The notes: a model not told the origin generated them from the letters alone. Counted from the first letter of the stretch, positions 8,932-17,143 are shown. The stretch: DNA of 38,339 nucleotides from Oscillospiraceae bacterium (GCA_017397565.1 JAFQIL010000021.1:1-38339), one strand, 5' to 3'. Translations and numbers: made by a program.

Positions 8932-9083
8932 TCGATAAATTGCCATTATGCGTGCTGACGCACGAATTGATAATGGATAATGGATAATTGATAATTGTGG
9001 TATTTCCTTCGGAAATGATTTAAAAATGTCGCCTTTGGCGACACCGAAATTCTCCATTGTCAATTTTCAATTGTCAATTGGCT
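8932..9083. repeat. Dispersed folded element, copy 3
   Basis: Same module order as the copy at 4651: CGATAAATTGCCATT right after the upstream stop codon (8933-8947), CGTGC-TGA-CGCAC type hairpin (about 8950-8964), AT-rich arm, ATTTCC-TTC-GGAAAT (about 9002-9016), TGTCGCC-TTT-GGCGACA (9027-9043) and the complementary AT-rich arm ending near 9080. It lacks the final GCAGCC hairpin and boundary motif, so its right end is shorter. It stops about 17 bases before the prfA ribosome-binding site. Confidence 0.8.
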
Positions 9084-9112
9084 GAAATTTGAACATCACA
9101 GGAGAAATGACT

Positions 9113-10171
9113 ATGCTCGATAAGCTGCGCGCTGTGGCGGATCGGTTTGAGGAGCTTTGCTTCAAATCGGAGCAGCCGGATTTTTACGCAGATCCCCAAA
9201 AGGCAGCCAAGCTGCTGCGGGAGAAAAATGATTTAGAGCCTATTATTGAGGCGTTTCATGCCTATAACCGGGCACAGCAGGATATGCTGGATGCCCAGGA
9301 GCTGATGCGTGACCCGGAAATGAAAGAGTTGGCCCAGGAGGAATTCCAGGCAGCCAAGGCTGCCCAGGAAGAACTCTATGGGAAACTGCAAATTTTATTG
9401 CTTCCGAAAGACCCCAATGACGAAAAAAGCGTCATTGTGGAGATCCGGGGCGGTGTTGGCGGCGAGGAAAGCGCCCTGTTTGCTCACAGCCTGTTTCGGA
9501 TGTATACCATGTATGCCGCCAAACGGGGCTGGTCTGTGGAGCTGATGAACTATAACGAAACGGAGCTGGGCGGCGTCAAGGAAGCGGATTTTGTCATCAA
9601 CGGACGGGGCGCGTACTCCCGTATGAAGTATGAATCCGGTGTCCACCGGGTACAGCGTGTGCCGGAAACCGAGTCCGGCGGCCGTGTCCACACCTCCACC
9701 GCCACGGTGGCGGTGCTGCCGGAGATGGAAGAGGTGGATGTACAATTAGATCCCAAGGATATTGAGATGCAGGTATACCGGGCCTCCGGTGCCGGCGGTC
9801 AGCACGTCAACAAGACTTCCTCCGCGGTGCGGCTGATCCACAAGCCTTCGGGGATCGTGGTGGCCTGTCAGGAGGAACGGAGTCAGCTGCAAAACCGGGA
9901 AAAATGTATGCGTTTGCTGGCCAGTAAGCTTTACGAGATCGAACAGGAAAAACTGTCTTCTGAGGTGACGGGTATGCGCCGCAGTCAGGTGGGCAGCGGT
10001 ATGCGCAACGAGCGAATCCGCACCTATAATTTTCCCCAGGGGCGGGTCACCGATCACCGGATCGGTCTGACGCTTTACAAGATCGATGCCATTATGGACG
10101 GGGATATCGAGGAGATCATCGATGCTTTGGCAACAGCCGACCAGGCGGAGAAGCTGAAAAACGCCCAGTAA
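9113..10171 (+). CDS. prfA: Peptide chain release factor 1
   Basis: 352 residues. RF1 reads UAA and UAG and triggers hydrolysis of peptidyl-tRNA. The anticodon-like tripeptide is Pro184-Glu-Thr186 (PxT class, which separates RF1 from the SPF of RF2), and the catalytic loop GGQ is at 228-230 in SGAGGQHVNKT. ATG 9113 is preferred because AGGAG (9100-9104) is eight bases upstream; ATG 9107 would be only two bases away and TTG 9089 lies in a poor context. It is followed by the transposase insertion at 10187-10758. Confidence 0.95.
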   Translation: MLDKLRAVADRFEELCFKSEQPDFYADPQKAAKLLREKNDLEPIIEAFHAYNRAQQDMLDAQELMRDPEMKELAQEEFQAAKAAQEELYGKLQILLLPKDPNDEKSVIVEIRGGVGGEESALFAHSLFRMYTMYAAKRGWSVELMNYNETELGGVKEADFVINGRGAYSRMKYESGVHRVQRVPETESGGRVHTSTATVAVLPEMEEVDVQLDPKDIEMQVYRASGAGGQHVNKTSSAVRLIHKPSGIVVACQEERSQLQNREKCMRLLASKLYEIEQEKLSSEVTGMRRSQVGSGMRNERIRTYNFPQGRVTDHRIGLTLYKIDAIMDGDIEEIIDALATADQAEKLKNAQ

Positions 10172-10186
10172 TACGGATTCACCTGC

Positions 10187-10217
10187 GTAGGGCGGACTCA
10201 TGAGTCCGCCGACCCGG
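10187..10217 (+). repeat. REP-like palindrome, left flank of the transposase
   Basis: GTAGGGCGG begins a perfect 20-bp palindrome (10191-10210, centred on TCATGA), followed by GACCCGG. The inverted counterpart is at 10727-10758. Two stem positions differ between the copies with matching changes on the other side of the stem (AC/GT here, GG/CC there), so pairing is preserved. Confidence 0.85.
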
Positions 10218-10242
10218 TTGCGAATTTAGGACGGTGAAGCAG

Positions 10243-10719
10243 ATGCAGAATTTTGCAGATATAGAGAGATTTCCGGTGCGAAAGCATCCGAGAATGAAGC
10301 GTTTTGATTATGCGTCTGCGAATTATTATTTTATTACCATTTGTACTCAGAATAAAAAATGGCTTTTTGGAAAGCCTGGCATACTTTCTGCTTGTGGAGA
10401 AATAGCCAAGGAATGTTTTTTAGAGATAGAAAAGCATTTTTCCAACACGAAAGTAGACAAGTGGACGGTTATGCCCAATCATATTCATGGAATTATCATA
10501 CTGCCGGGGGGCGCAGATCTGTCGGCGGTTATAGGTTTGTACAAGGCTGCAGTTACGAAAAAGATTCACCAAATGCAGCCGGAGTTAAAGGTGTGGCAAA
10601 CATCTTTTCACGATCATGTAATACGGAATCAAGCGGATTATGAAAGAATCTGGCAATATATTGATGCCAATGTAGCGCGATGGACAGAGGACTGTTTTTA
10701 TACACCGACAGAGGTATAA
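10243..10719 (+). CDS. REP-associated tyrosine transposase (RAYT, Y1/HUH family)
   Basis: 158 residues, near full length for this family. RAYTs are IS200/IS605-related single-strand DNA nucleases that recognise REP hairpins and are thought to spread them. The HUH pair is His80-Ile-His82 in VMPNHIHGI, the catalytic tyrosine is Tyr139 in RIWQYIDAN, and HDHVIRN (123-129) is a typical family stretch. ATG 10243 was chosen; a GTG at 10234 is possible, but its AGGA site would be only two bases away. Lower GC than its neighbours and inverted REP-like palindromes on both sides mark it as an insertion between prfA and tsaE. Confidence 0.88.
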   Translation: MQNFADIERFPVRKHPRMKRFDYASANYYFITICTQNKKWLFGKPGILSACGEIAKECFLEIEKHFSNTKVDKWTVMPNHIHGIIILPGGADLSAVIGLYKAAVTKKIHQMQPELKVWQTSFHDHVIRNQADYERIWQYIDANVARWTEDCFYTPTEV

Positions 10720-10726
10720 TGCACAG

Positions 10727-10758
10727 ACCCGGTCGGCGGGGTCATGACCCCGCCCTAC
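10727..10758 (-). repeat. REP-like palindrome, right flank of the transposase
   Basis: Inverted relative to the left copy: read on the minus strand it begins GTAGGGCGG and contains a perfect 20-bp palindrome (10735-10754) around TCATGA, followed by GACCGGG. It ends about 18 bases before the tsaE start codon. Confidence 0.85.
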
Positions 10759-10776
10759 GAAAAGTGAGGAGTTTTA

Positions 10777-11214
10777 ATGGAATTTATGACCCGTTCTCCG
10801 GAGGAAACGGAGGCTGTGGGGGCTGGATTGGCCCAACAACTGAAAAGCGGTACGGTGATCGCCTATCGGGGAGATCTGGGTGCGGGAAAAACTGCCTTTA
10901 CCCGGGGCCTTGCCCGGGGGTTGGGGTACACCGGTTTGGTGACCAGTCCTACCTACACCATCGTCCAGGAGTATTTGGGTGGGCGGCTGCCTTTATTTCA
11001 TTTTGATATGTACCGCCTGGCTTCCAGCGATGACCTTTGGGATATCGGCTGGGAGGATTATCTGGATCGGGGCGGTATTTGCGCTGTGGAATGGAGCGAA
11101 AATGTGGAAGATGCCATGGAAGGTGCCATCTTCGTGACCATAGAAAAAACCGGGGAGCAGTCCCGGAGGATCACCGTAGAGGGGGTAGAGGAATTTGCTG
11201 CTGCTTGCCTTTGA
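10777..11214 (+). CDS. tsaE: tRNA threonylcarbamoyladenosine biosynthesis ATPase TsaE
   Basis: 145 residues. TsaE is the P-loop ATPase that works with TsaB and TsaD to make the t6A37 modification on ANN-decoding tRNAs. The Walker A is GDLGAGKT (32-39). The family blocks VTSPTYTIVQEY and LFHFDMYRL follow, and VEWSEN is the conserved C-terminal motif. The frame overlaps tsaB by 20 bases. Confidence 0.93.
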   Translation: MEFMTRSPEETEAVGAGLAQQLKSGTVIAYRGDLGAGKTAFTRGLARGLGYTGLVTSPTYTIVQEYLGGRLPLFHFDMYRLASSDDLWDIGWEDYLDRGGICAVEWSENVEDAMEGAIFVTIEKTGEQSRRITVEGVEEFAAACL

Positions 11215-11917
11215 AACCAGTGCCAAGGCGGCTTCTGTGGCATTGTTTGAGGGAAATACCCTGCTGTCAGAGCAGTATCAGAATACGGGGCTTACCCACA
11301 GCCAGACCCTGCTGGTGATGGCAGAAAATCTGCTGAACCAATGCGGAAAAACACCTTCTCAGGTAGAGGCGGTAGCGGTGGCAAAGGGGCCCGGCTCCTT
11401 TACCGGCGTGCGGATCGGTGTGGCGGCGGCCAAGGGCTTTGCCTGGGGCGGCCAGCTTCCCATTTACGGCGTGTCTACCCTGGAAGCCATGGCCGTGGGC
11501 CTGGGTGTCTGGGAGGGCGTCGTTTGCCCGGTGATGGATGCCCGGCGGAGCCAGGTGTACAATGCGCTGTTTTATGTAAACCAAGGAGAGGTGACACGGC
11601 AGTGTGAGGATCGGGCCATTTCTCTGGAAGAATTAAAAAATGAATTAAAAAATCAGTCGAAACCTGTTTTTTTAGTTGGCGATGGCAGTAATTTGTGTTA
11701 TAATACATTATTGAAGAGCGTTCCCAACCTGGTGATGCCTCCGGAGCACCGTGCGCATCAGCGGGCGGTGGGCGTGGGGCTGGCGGCGCTGAAGCGTATC
11801 GCCGCAGGCGATGCCGGCGACGGCGGCAGCCTGATCCCCAATTACCTCCGGCTTTCCCAGGCGGAACGGGAGCGCATGGAGCGGCAGGCCGCTGCTTCCC
11901 AAACTGAAAATCCATAA
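11195..11917 (+). CDS. tsaB: tRNA threonylcarbamoyladenosine biosynthesis protein TsaB
   Basis: 240 residues. TsaB is the non-catalytic ASKHA-fold partner of TsaD in t6A synthesis. It begins LLLAFETSAKAASVAL and contains the hallmark KGPGSFTGVRIGVAAAKG. The start is TTG 11195 with AGAGG a few bases upstream; no ATG or GTG fits the conserved N-terminus. It overlaps tsaE by 20 bases, so coupling is likely. The usual rimI and tsaD neighbours are absent here. Codons around 11630-11712 are strikingly AT-rich and contain a promoter for the next gene. Confidence 0.92.
   Translation: MLLLAFETSAKAASVALFEGNTLLSEQYQNTGLTHSQTLLVMAENLLNQCGKTPSQVEAVAVAKGPGSFTGVRIGVAAAKGFAWGGQLPIYGVSTLEAMAVGLGVWEGVVCPVMDARRSQVYNALFYVNQGEVTRQCEDRAISLEELKNELKNQSKPVFLVGDGSNLCYNTLLKSVPNLVMPPEHRAHQRAVGVGLAALKRIAAGDAGDGGSLIPNYLRLSQAERERMERQAAASQTENP
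11676..11704 (+). promoter_or_regulatory. Promoter for upp inside tsaB
   Basis: TTGGCG (11676-11681), 17 bases, then TATAAT (11699-11704), with an extended -10 TG at 11696-11697. It sits in the AT-rich part of the tsaB coding sequence about 240 bases upstream of upp. Confidence 0.6.
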
Positions 11918-11941
11918 CATAGATAAAGGAGATACAGAAAA

Positions 11942-12571
11942 ATGGCCATTGTAAAGGTGATCAACCATCCCCTGATCCAGCACAAGCTGGCGATCCTGCG
12001 TAACAAGAAGACCTCTGTTAAGGAATTCCGTGAGCTGATCGGAGAAATTTCCGGTTTGATGTGCTACGAGGCTACCCGGAACCTGCCCACCCGTGAGGTG
12101 GAGGTGCAGACTCCCGTGGCTATGGCAAAGTGCCGGGTGCTGGCAGGCAAGAAGCTGGCTATCGTGCCCATCCTCCGGGCAGGTCTCGGTATGGTGGATG
12201 CCATGGTCGACCTGATCCCCTCTGCCAAGATCGGCCACATCGGTCTTTACCGGGATCCTGAGACCCATAAGCCTGTGGAGTACTACTGCAAGCTGCCTGA
12301 GGATATTGAAAACCGGCAGGTGTTCGTGGTGGATCCCATGCTGGCCACCGGCGGCAGTGCTGTCGCCGCTATCGACTTTTTGAAGGCCCGGGGCTGCAAG
12401 CACATCATCATGATGAACATCATCGGCTGCCCCGAGGGCGTGAAGGCGGTACAGGAAGCCCATCCCGATGTGGATATCTACATGGCTGCCTGTGACGAGA
12501 AGCTTAATGAGCACGCCTACATCATTCCCGGCCTGGGCGATGCCGGTGACCGGATCTTCGGTACAAAATAA
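11942..12571 (+). CDS. upp: Uracil phosphoribosyltransferase
   Basis: 209 residues, the normal length. It converts uracil and PRPP to UMP in pyrimidine salvage. The PRPP-binding loop is [10 protein letters not shown] (131-140), and the uracil-binding C-terminal region is present ([17 protein letters not shown]). ATG 11942 follows AAAGGAG with a spacing of about nine bases. It lies 24 bases after tsaB and ends at a strong terminator. Confidence 0.96.
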   Translation: MAIVKVINHPLIQHKLAILRNKKTSVKEFRELIGEISGLMCYEATRNLPTREVEVQTPVAMAKCRVLAGKKLAIVPILRAGLGMVDAMVDLIPSAKIGHIGLYRDPETHKPVEYYCKLPEDIENRQVFVVDPMLATGGSAVAAIDFLKARGCKHIIMMNIIGCPEGVKAVQEAHPDVDIYMAACDEKLNEHAYIIPGLGDAGDRIFGTK

Positions 12572-12575
12572 GGGT

Positions 12576-12608
12576 AAAAAGCGGCACGGTTTTCCGTGCC
12601 GCTTTTTT
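12576..12608 (+). terminator. Intrinsic terminator after upp
   Basis: Stem AAAGCGGCACGG / CCGTGCCGCTTT with loop TTTT, followed by a T tract (12603-12608). Confidence 0.92.
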
Positions 12609-12681
12609 AATGGATAATGGATAATTGACAATGGAGAATTTCGGTGTCGCCAAAGGCGACATTTTTAATTCCTTTCATCTG
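12609..12681 (-). repeat. Dispersed folded element, copy 4 (reverse orientation, partial)
   Basis: An AT-rich arm (AATGGATAATGG, about 12609-12640) followed by TGTCGCC-AAA-GGCGACA (12645-12661), the complement of the hairpin in copies 2 and 3. The ATTTCC/GGAAAT hairpin and second arm are missing. It directly follows the upp terminator. Confidence 0.65.
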
Positions 12682-12685
12682 TCAT

Positions 12686-12976
12686 GCCAATTCCCGTTTA
12701 TCGAGGAGATTGAACCTTCCCCCCTCGGGGGAAGGTGGATTCAAAAAATGTCCAAGAGCGGACATTTTTTGAAGACGGATGAGGGGAAATAAAGAAAAAT
12801 GTCCCCTCATCAGTCAAAAATCAAAGATTTTTGACAGCTGTTAGCTATGGTGCGATTGCCACCGGCAATCGTTTATTAAGATGGGCTTCGCCCTTGTCCC
12901 CAAGGGGAAGCTCAGCGGCTTCGCCGCCATAAGGGACGGGAAACCCGTCCCCTACAGCCCGATAAATGGCAATTTG
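12686..12976. repeat. Composite hairpin-string element with terminal inverted motifs
   Basis: It is bounded by GCCAATTCCCGTTTATCG (12686-12703) and the inverted CCCGATAAATGGCAATTTG (12958-12976). The inside is almost entirely hairpins: CCTTCCCCC / GGGGGAAGG (about 12715-12735), AAAAAATGTCC / GGACATTTTTT (12743-12770), ATGAGGGGA / TCCCCTCAT (about 12780-12810), TCAAAAATC-AAA-GATTTTTGA (about 12813-12833), GATTGCC-ACC-GGCAATC (12854-12870), GGGC-TTC-GCCC (12883-12893), GCGGC-TTC-GCCGC (about 12914-12926) and GGGACGGG-AAA-CCCGTCCC (12933-12951). Nothing coding is seen from 12609 to 13079. Confidence 0.72.
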
Positions 12977-13014
12977 GGGGCTGGGAGAAATTTGCGGGAA
13001 TAGGGCAAATGGGA

Positions 13015-13043
13015 TTGCCAAATTCGAAAGAATGTGCTATAAT
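13015..13043 (+). promoter_or_regulatory. Promoter for the ABC exporter operon
   Basis: TTGCCA (13015-13020), 17 bases, TATAAT (13038-13043). The first ribosome-binding site follows 20 bases later. Confidence 0.72.
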
Positions 13044-13079
13044 GCGACATAACTATACGAAAAAAGGAGGGTGATGTGT

Positions 13080-14861
13080 ATGATACTCGGTAAGCACATC
13101 AACCGGTACTACCTGCGGTATGCCGGATGGCTGATCCTGGGGCTGCTTTCCCTGATCATGGTGGACTATCTGCAGCTGGAGATCCCCAAGCTCTACGGCA
13201 TGGTAGTCAACGGCATGAACATGGGTTATGTGGAGCTGGACGGGGTTCGGTATGATTTTACAGTAGCGTTTCTGCTGGATCACATCTGTATGCCCATGGT
13301 GAAGATCATTTTGGCCATGGTCTTCGGCCGCTTCCTGTGGCGCATCTGCTTCTTTGGCAGCGCTGTGAAGCTGGAGGAGGACCTGCGCAACCGGATGTTC
13401 AGCCATGCCAAGGACCTGAGCCGGGAATACTATCAGGTGAATAAGGTGGGCGATCTGATGAGCCTGTTCACCAACGACCTGGATACGGTGCAGGAGTGCT
13501 TCGGCTGGGGCGTTATGATGCTGTTTGATGCCCTGCTGCTGGGCATTCTGGCCATCATCAATATGTGGAACATGGATCCGCTGCTGACGGGTCTGTCTTT
13601 GGTACCCATGGCCTTTCTGCTGGCTTCTGCCACGGTGGTGGGCCGGAGCCTCATGCGCAAGTGGGATGCCCGTCAGGAGGCGTATTCCAGACTGTCGGAC
13701 TTTTCTCAGGAAAGCTTCTCCGGTATCGCGGTGATCAAGGCCTTCGTGAAGGAAGGAAAGGAGCTGTGGGCCTTTAAAAAGCTGAATGTGGAAAACGAAA
13801 AGACCAATCTGGCTCACACCAAGGCTTCGGTTTTGTTCCGGGTGCTGGTGACCATGTTTGTGGAAAGCGTGATCTGCATCATTCTGGGCTACGGCGGTTA
13901 TCTGGTCTACAAGGATACCTTCAATGCCGGTGAGCTTTTGGAGTTTATTGGCTACTTTAACGCGGTCATTTGGCCCATTATGGCGGTGTCCGAGCTCATC
14001 GATATGTCCAGCCGCGGCAAGGCATCCTTAGCCCGGATCAGCGAGCTTTTGGACGCGGAGGTCACGGTGAAGGATCAGACCGGTGTTCAGGAGCTGCTGG
14101 AGGCTAAGGGTAAGATCGAGTTTAAGGATCTGACCTTCCAGTATCCCGACGGAGAATTCCCGGTGCTGAAGAATGTTTCCTTTACCATCGAGCCCGGCGA
14201 AAGCGTGGGCCTGGTGGGTAAGACCGGCTCCGGTAAGACAACACTGGTGGATCTGATTTTGAGAATTTACAATGTGCCGGACGGCACGGTGTTCCTGGAT
14301 GATCAGGATGTAAACACCCTTTCCATTCAGTCCGTCCGGGCTGTCTGCGCCTATGTACCCCAGGACAACTTCCTGTTCTCCGATACCATTGAAAACAACA
14401 TCGCCTTCGGCGTGGATGCGCATCAGAAGGTTGCGGTGGAGCAGGCGGCAAAGCTGGCGGATATCCACAGCAACATTCAGGAATTCAGCAAGGGCTACGG
14501 CACAGTGCTGGGTGAACGGGGTGTCACCGTATCCGGCGGACAGAAGCAGAGAATTTCCATTGCCCGGGCGCTGATGAAGGACGCGCCCATTCTGATCCTG
14601 GATGACAGCGTCAGCGCTGTGGACACCAAGACGGAAAAGAATATTTTGGAAAACCTCCACAACACCCGGGAGGGCAAGACCACCATTCTGATCGCTCACC
14701 GGATCTCCACCATAGAGAGAATGGACAAGATCCTGTTTGTGGAGGACGGCTGCCTTGCCGCTGTGGGTAAGCATGAGGAGCTGTACGCAAGCTGTCCCGC
14801 TTATCAGAAGATGGTAGATCTGCAGCGGCTGGAAGAGGAAGGAGGGGCGCACAATGGTTGA
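13080..14861 (+). CDS. ABC exporter half-transporter, degenerate-site subunit
   Basis: 593 residues: an N-terminal six-helix type I exporter domain (about 1-320) fused to an ATPase domain. Walker A is GKTGSGKT (380-387), signature VSGGQ (484-488), and Walker B ends LILDD with Asp508-Asp509, so the usual catalytic glutamate is aspartate. It pairs with the next gene to form a heterodimeric exporter of the LmrCD/BmrCD/TM287-288 kind; the substrate (drug, lipid or peptide) cannot be read from sequence. The start is ATG 13080, nine bases after AAGGAGG (13064-13070); GTG 13071 and ATG 13074 are too close to that site. The end overlaps the partner by eight bases. Confidence 0.9.
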   Translation: MILGKHINRYYLRYAGWLILGLLSLIMVDYLQLEIPKLYGMVVNGMNMGYVELDGVRYDFTVAFLLDHICMPMVKIILAMVFGRFLWRICFFGSAVKLEEDLRNRMFSHAKDLSREYYQVNKVGDLMSLFTNDLDTVQECFGWGVMMLFDALLLGILAIINMWNMDPLLTGLSLVPMAFLLASATVVGRSLMRKWDARQEAYSRLSDFSQESFSGIAVIKAFVKEGKELWAFKKLNVENEKTNLAHTKASVLFRVLVTMFVESVICIILGYGGYLVYKDTFNAGELLEFIGYFNAVIWPIMAVSELIDMSSRGKASLARISELLDAEVTVKDQTGVQELLEAKGKIEFKDLTFQYPDGEFPVLKNVSFTIEPGESVGLVGKTGSGKTTLVDLILRIYNVPDGTVFLDDQDVNTLSIQSVRAVCAYVPQDNFLFSDTIENNIAFGVDAHQKVAVEQAAKLADIHSNIQEFSKGYGTVLGERGVTVSGGQKQRISIARALMKDAPILILDDSVSAVDTKTEKNILENLHNTREGKTTILIAHRISTIERMDKILFVEDGCLAAVGKHEELYASCPAYQKMVDLQRLEEEGGAHNG

Positions 14862-16755
14862 TTTTGTACTGGAATACCTGCCCGTGATCATTGTGGCTGC
14901 CATCATCGGCGCGTTTACCGTGGCCTTCCTGCTGGCCTATGCTGCCCTGCGCAGACACAAGGAGCAGCTGGAGGATAACGAGCGCAAGCTCTCCGACCGG
15001 GAGATCGTGGCCCGACTGCTGCGCTATGCAAAGCCCTATTGGAAGAGCTTTGTAGGTGTGTTCTTCATCATGCTTTTTTCCATCGCGTTTGAGCTGGTGT
15101 CCCCGGCCCTGATCGGTGATATCCAGAAGCTGATCAAAGAGCCCTTCCAGCTGAAGGAGCTGTATTTCCGGGTGGGCGCCTATGCCGGGATCCTGGTGAT
15201 CTCGCTGGTGTGTACCTATCTGCAGGCTATGGTTTTGCAGAAGACCGGTCAGAAGATCCTGTCTCAGATCCGGCTGGATGTGTTTACCCACATTGAAAGC
15301 CTGAGCCATGAGCAGCTGAACAACATTCCCGTTGGCAAGCTGGTGACAAGAGTTACCAACGATCCCAACCGGATCTCCTTCATGTTTACCAACATTCTGG
15401 TGACGCTGGTGAAAAACTCCATGGTGGTGGTAGGCGTTCTGGTGGCCATGCTGCTGATGAACTACGCCCTGACCCTGCTGGTGCTGTGCTTTGTGCCTTT
15501 TGTGGTGCTGTTTACCATGATCTTCCGGAAGTTTTCCCGGCGGGTGCACCGGCAGGTGACCAATGCCACCACCGATATCAACACATACCTTTCGGAGAAT
15601 TTGAGCGGCATGAAGATCACCCAGATCTTCAACCGGGAAGACACCAAGCTTTCCGATTTTACCCAGCGCAGCGCCAAGCTGCGCAAGGCCAAGCATAACC
15701 GGATGTACGTGTTCGGTGTGTTCCGTCCCATGGTATATATGCTGTTTGTGTCCAGCCAGATGTGCCTGTTCTATTTTGGTGCCAAGGGCTACATCCAGCA
15801 GACCACTTTGTTGGGACAGATGGTGGACAGCACCATTCTGGTAGCCTTCTATATGTATATCTCCCGGTTCTTTAACCCCATTCAGACCTTGGCGGAGCAG
15901 TTTGATATGCTGCAGCAGTCCTTTGCCGGTGCGGAAAAGATCTTCGGCATTCTGGACATCGAGCCTTCTGTGGTGGATGAGCCCGATGCCATCGAGCTGG
16001 AGGAAATCCGGGGTGAGATCGAGTTCAAGGATGTCTGGTTCCGGTATAAGCCTGACGAGTGGGTGCTGCAGGGAGTGTCCTTCCATGTCCAGCCCAAGCA
16101 GACAGTGGCATTTGTTGGCTCTACCGGCTCCGGTAAGACCACGATCCTCAGCCTCATCTGCCGCAACTATGATATCCAAAAGGGTCAGATCCTCATTGAC
16201 GGCATCGATATCAAGAAAATCAAAATTTCGTCTTTGCGCCGTCATTTCGGTCAGATGCTGCAGGATGTATTCCTGTTCTCCGGTGATATCCGCAGCAACA
16301 TCGTGCTGCGCAAAGAGGATGTTACGGATGAGGAGGTTATGGAGGCCTGCCGCTATGTCAACGCCGATGCCTTCATCAACAAGCTGGAGCACGGTTTGGA
16401 CGAGGTGGTCCGGGAACGGGGCAACAACTTCTCTGCCGGTCAGCGGCAGCTGCTCAGCTTTGCCCGGACGATTTTGCATAAGCCATCCGTCATGATCCTG
16501 GACGAGGCCACCGCCAACATCGATACGGAAACGGAGATCCTGATCCAGGACTCCTTGGAGAAGATGAAAAACATCGGCACCATGCTGATCGTTGCCCACC
16601 GCTTAAGCACCATTCAGCACGCGGACAACATCATTGTGCTGTCCCACGGCAAGATCCTGGAGCAGGGCAACCATCAGGAGCTGTTACACCAGCGGGGTCG
16701 GTACTACGATCTGTACACTCTCCAGTTCCAAAAGGAACAGTTGAAGAGCGAATAA
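14854..16755 (+). CDS. ABC exporter half-transporter, catalytic-site subunit
   Basis: 633 residues. An extra N-terminal hydrophobic helix (about 8-30) precedes the usual six-helix exporter domain (about 60-360). ATPase motifs: Walker A GSTGSGKT (422-429), signature FSAGQ (526-530, degenerate from LSGGQ), Walker B MILDEA with Asp550-Glu551, and H-loop VAHRLS. With the partner this predicts one competent ATP site (this Walker B plus the partner VSGGQ) and one degenerate site (partner LDD plus this SAGQ). The start overlaps the upstream gene, with GGAAGGAGG inside that gene. A terminator follows directly. Confidence 0.9.
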   Translation: MVDFVLEYLPVIIVAAIIGAFTVAFLLAYAALRRHKEQLEDNERKLSDREIVARLLRYAKPYWKSFVGVFFIMLFSIAFELVSPALIGDIQKLIKEPFQLKELYFRVGAYAGILVISLVCTYLQAMVLQKTGQKILSQIRLDVFTHIESLSHEQLNNIPVGKLVTRVTNDPNRISFMFTNILVTLVKNSMVVVGVLVAMLLMNYALTLLVLCFVPFVVLFTMIFRKFSRRVHRQVTNATTDINTYLSENLSGMKITQIFNREDTKLSDFTQRSAKLRKAKHNRMYVFGVFRPMVYMLFVSSQMCLFYFGAKGYIQQTTLLGQMVDSTILVAFYMYISRFFNPIQTLAEQFDMLQQSFAGAEKIFGILDIEPSVVDEPDAIELEEIRGEIEFKDVWFRYKPDEWVLQGVSFHVQPKQTVAFVGSTGSGKTTILSLICRNYDIQKGQILIDGIDIKKIKISSLRRHFGQMLQDVFLFSGDIRSNIVLRKEDVTDEEVMEACRYVNADAFINKLEHGLDEVVRERGNNFSAGQRQLLSFARTILHKPSVMILDEATANIDTETEILIQDSLEKMKNIGTMLIVAHRLSTIQHADNIIVLSHGKILEQGNHQELLHQRGRYYDLYTLQFQKEQLKSE

Positions 16756-16756
16756 C

Positions 16757-16793
16757 AAAAAAGCCAAGGCAGAAGCTACTGCCTTGGCTTTTT
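16757..16793 (+). terminator. Intrinsic terminator after the ABC exporter operon
   Basis: Stem AAGCCAAGGCAG (16761-16772) / CTGCCTTGGCTT (16779-16790), loop AAGCTA, T tract to 16793. Confidence 0.92.
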
Positions 16794-16807
16794 CATGATA
16801 TTAAGTG

Positions 16808-17130
16808 CCAATTCCCGTTTATCGGGCGGGTTGCACCCGCGGGCAATTCGGGACTGATTGTCTGTCAATATTCGTGACTCTGTGCCACCGCCCGAATCGT
16901 TACCTTGTTTGAATGTTCAAATTCCCGTTTATCGGGGAGTTTCGACAGAGCACAAAGGCTCCCTTGTGTAAAGGGAGCTGGCAAAAATGCCGTCAAAACG
17001 GCATTTTTGACTGAGGGATTGTCGTATTTTTGACAACCCCTCCGGCCAAAATCAAAGATTTTGCCCACCTCCCCTTGCACAGGGGAGGCTCGCGCTACGC
17101 GCTCCAATCTCCCCGGGAAATGGCAATTTG
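16808..17130. repeat. Composite hairpin-string element with nested terminal motifs
   Basis: Left boundary motifs occur twice, GCCAATTCCCGTTTATCGGG (about 16807-16826) and AAATTCCCGTTTATCGGGG (16919-16937), and the inverted CCCCGGGAAATGGCAATTTG ends it (17111-17130). Inside are GGCTCCCTT / AAGGGAGC-type (16957-16978), AAAAATGCCG / CGGCATTTTT (about 16983-17008), GCCAAAATC-AAA-GATTTTGCC (about 17044-17064) and ACCTCCCCT / AGGGGAGG (about 17067-17088). The doubled left end suggests one element inserted beside or into another. No gene is seen between 16794 and 17441. Confidence 0.65.
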
Positions 17131-17143
17131 GTGGTGGGTGGAA

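Noticed and set aside
10234..10242. GTG at 10234 as start of the transposase
   Set aside because: Only two bases from the AGGA site; ATG 10243 gives the expected family N-terminus.
12716..12951. Possible structured non-coding RNA or riboswitch upstream of the ABC exporter
   Set aside because: The hairpins lie upstream of the TTGCCA-17-TATAAT promoter, so they would not be in the exporter leader; they fit the repeat family instead.
14611..16599. Open frame of about 662 codons opposite the second ABC subunit
   Set aside because: His/Gln-rich nonsense typical of antisense frames; the sense strand has all ABC motifs.
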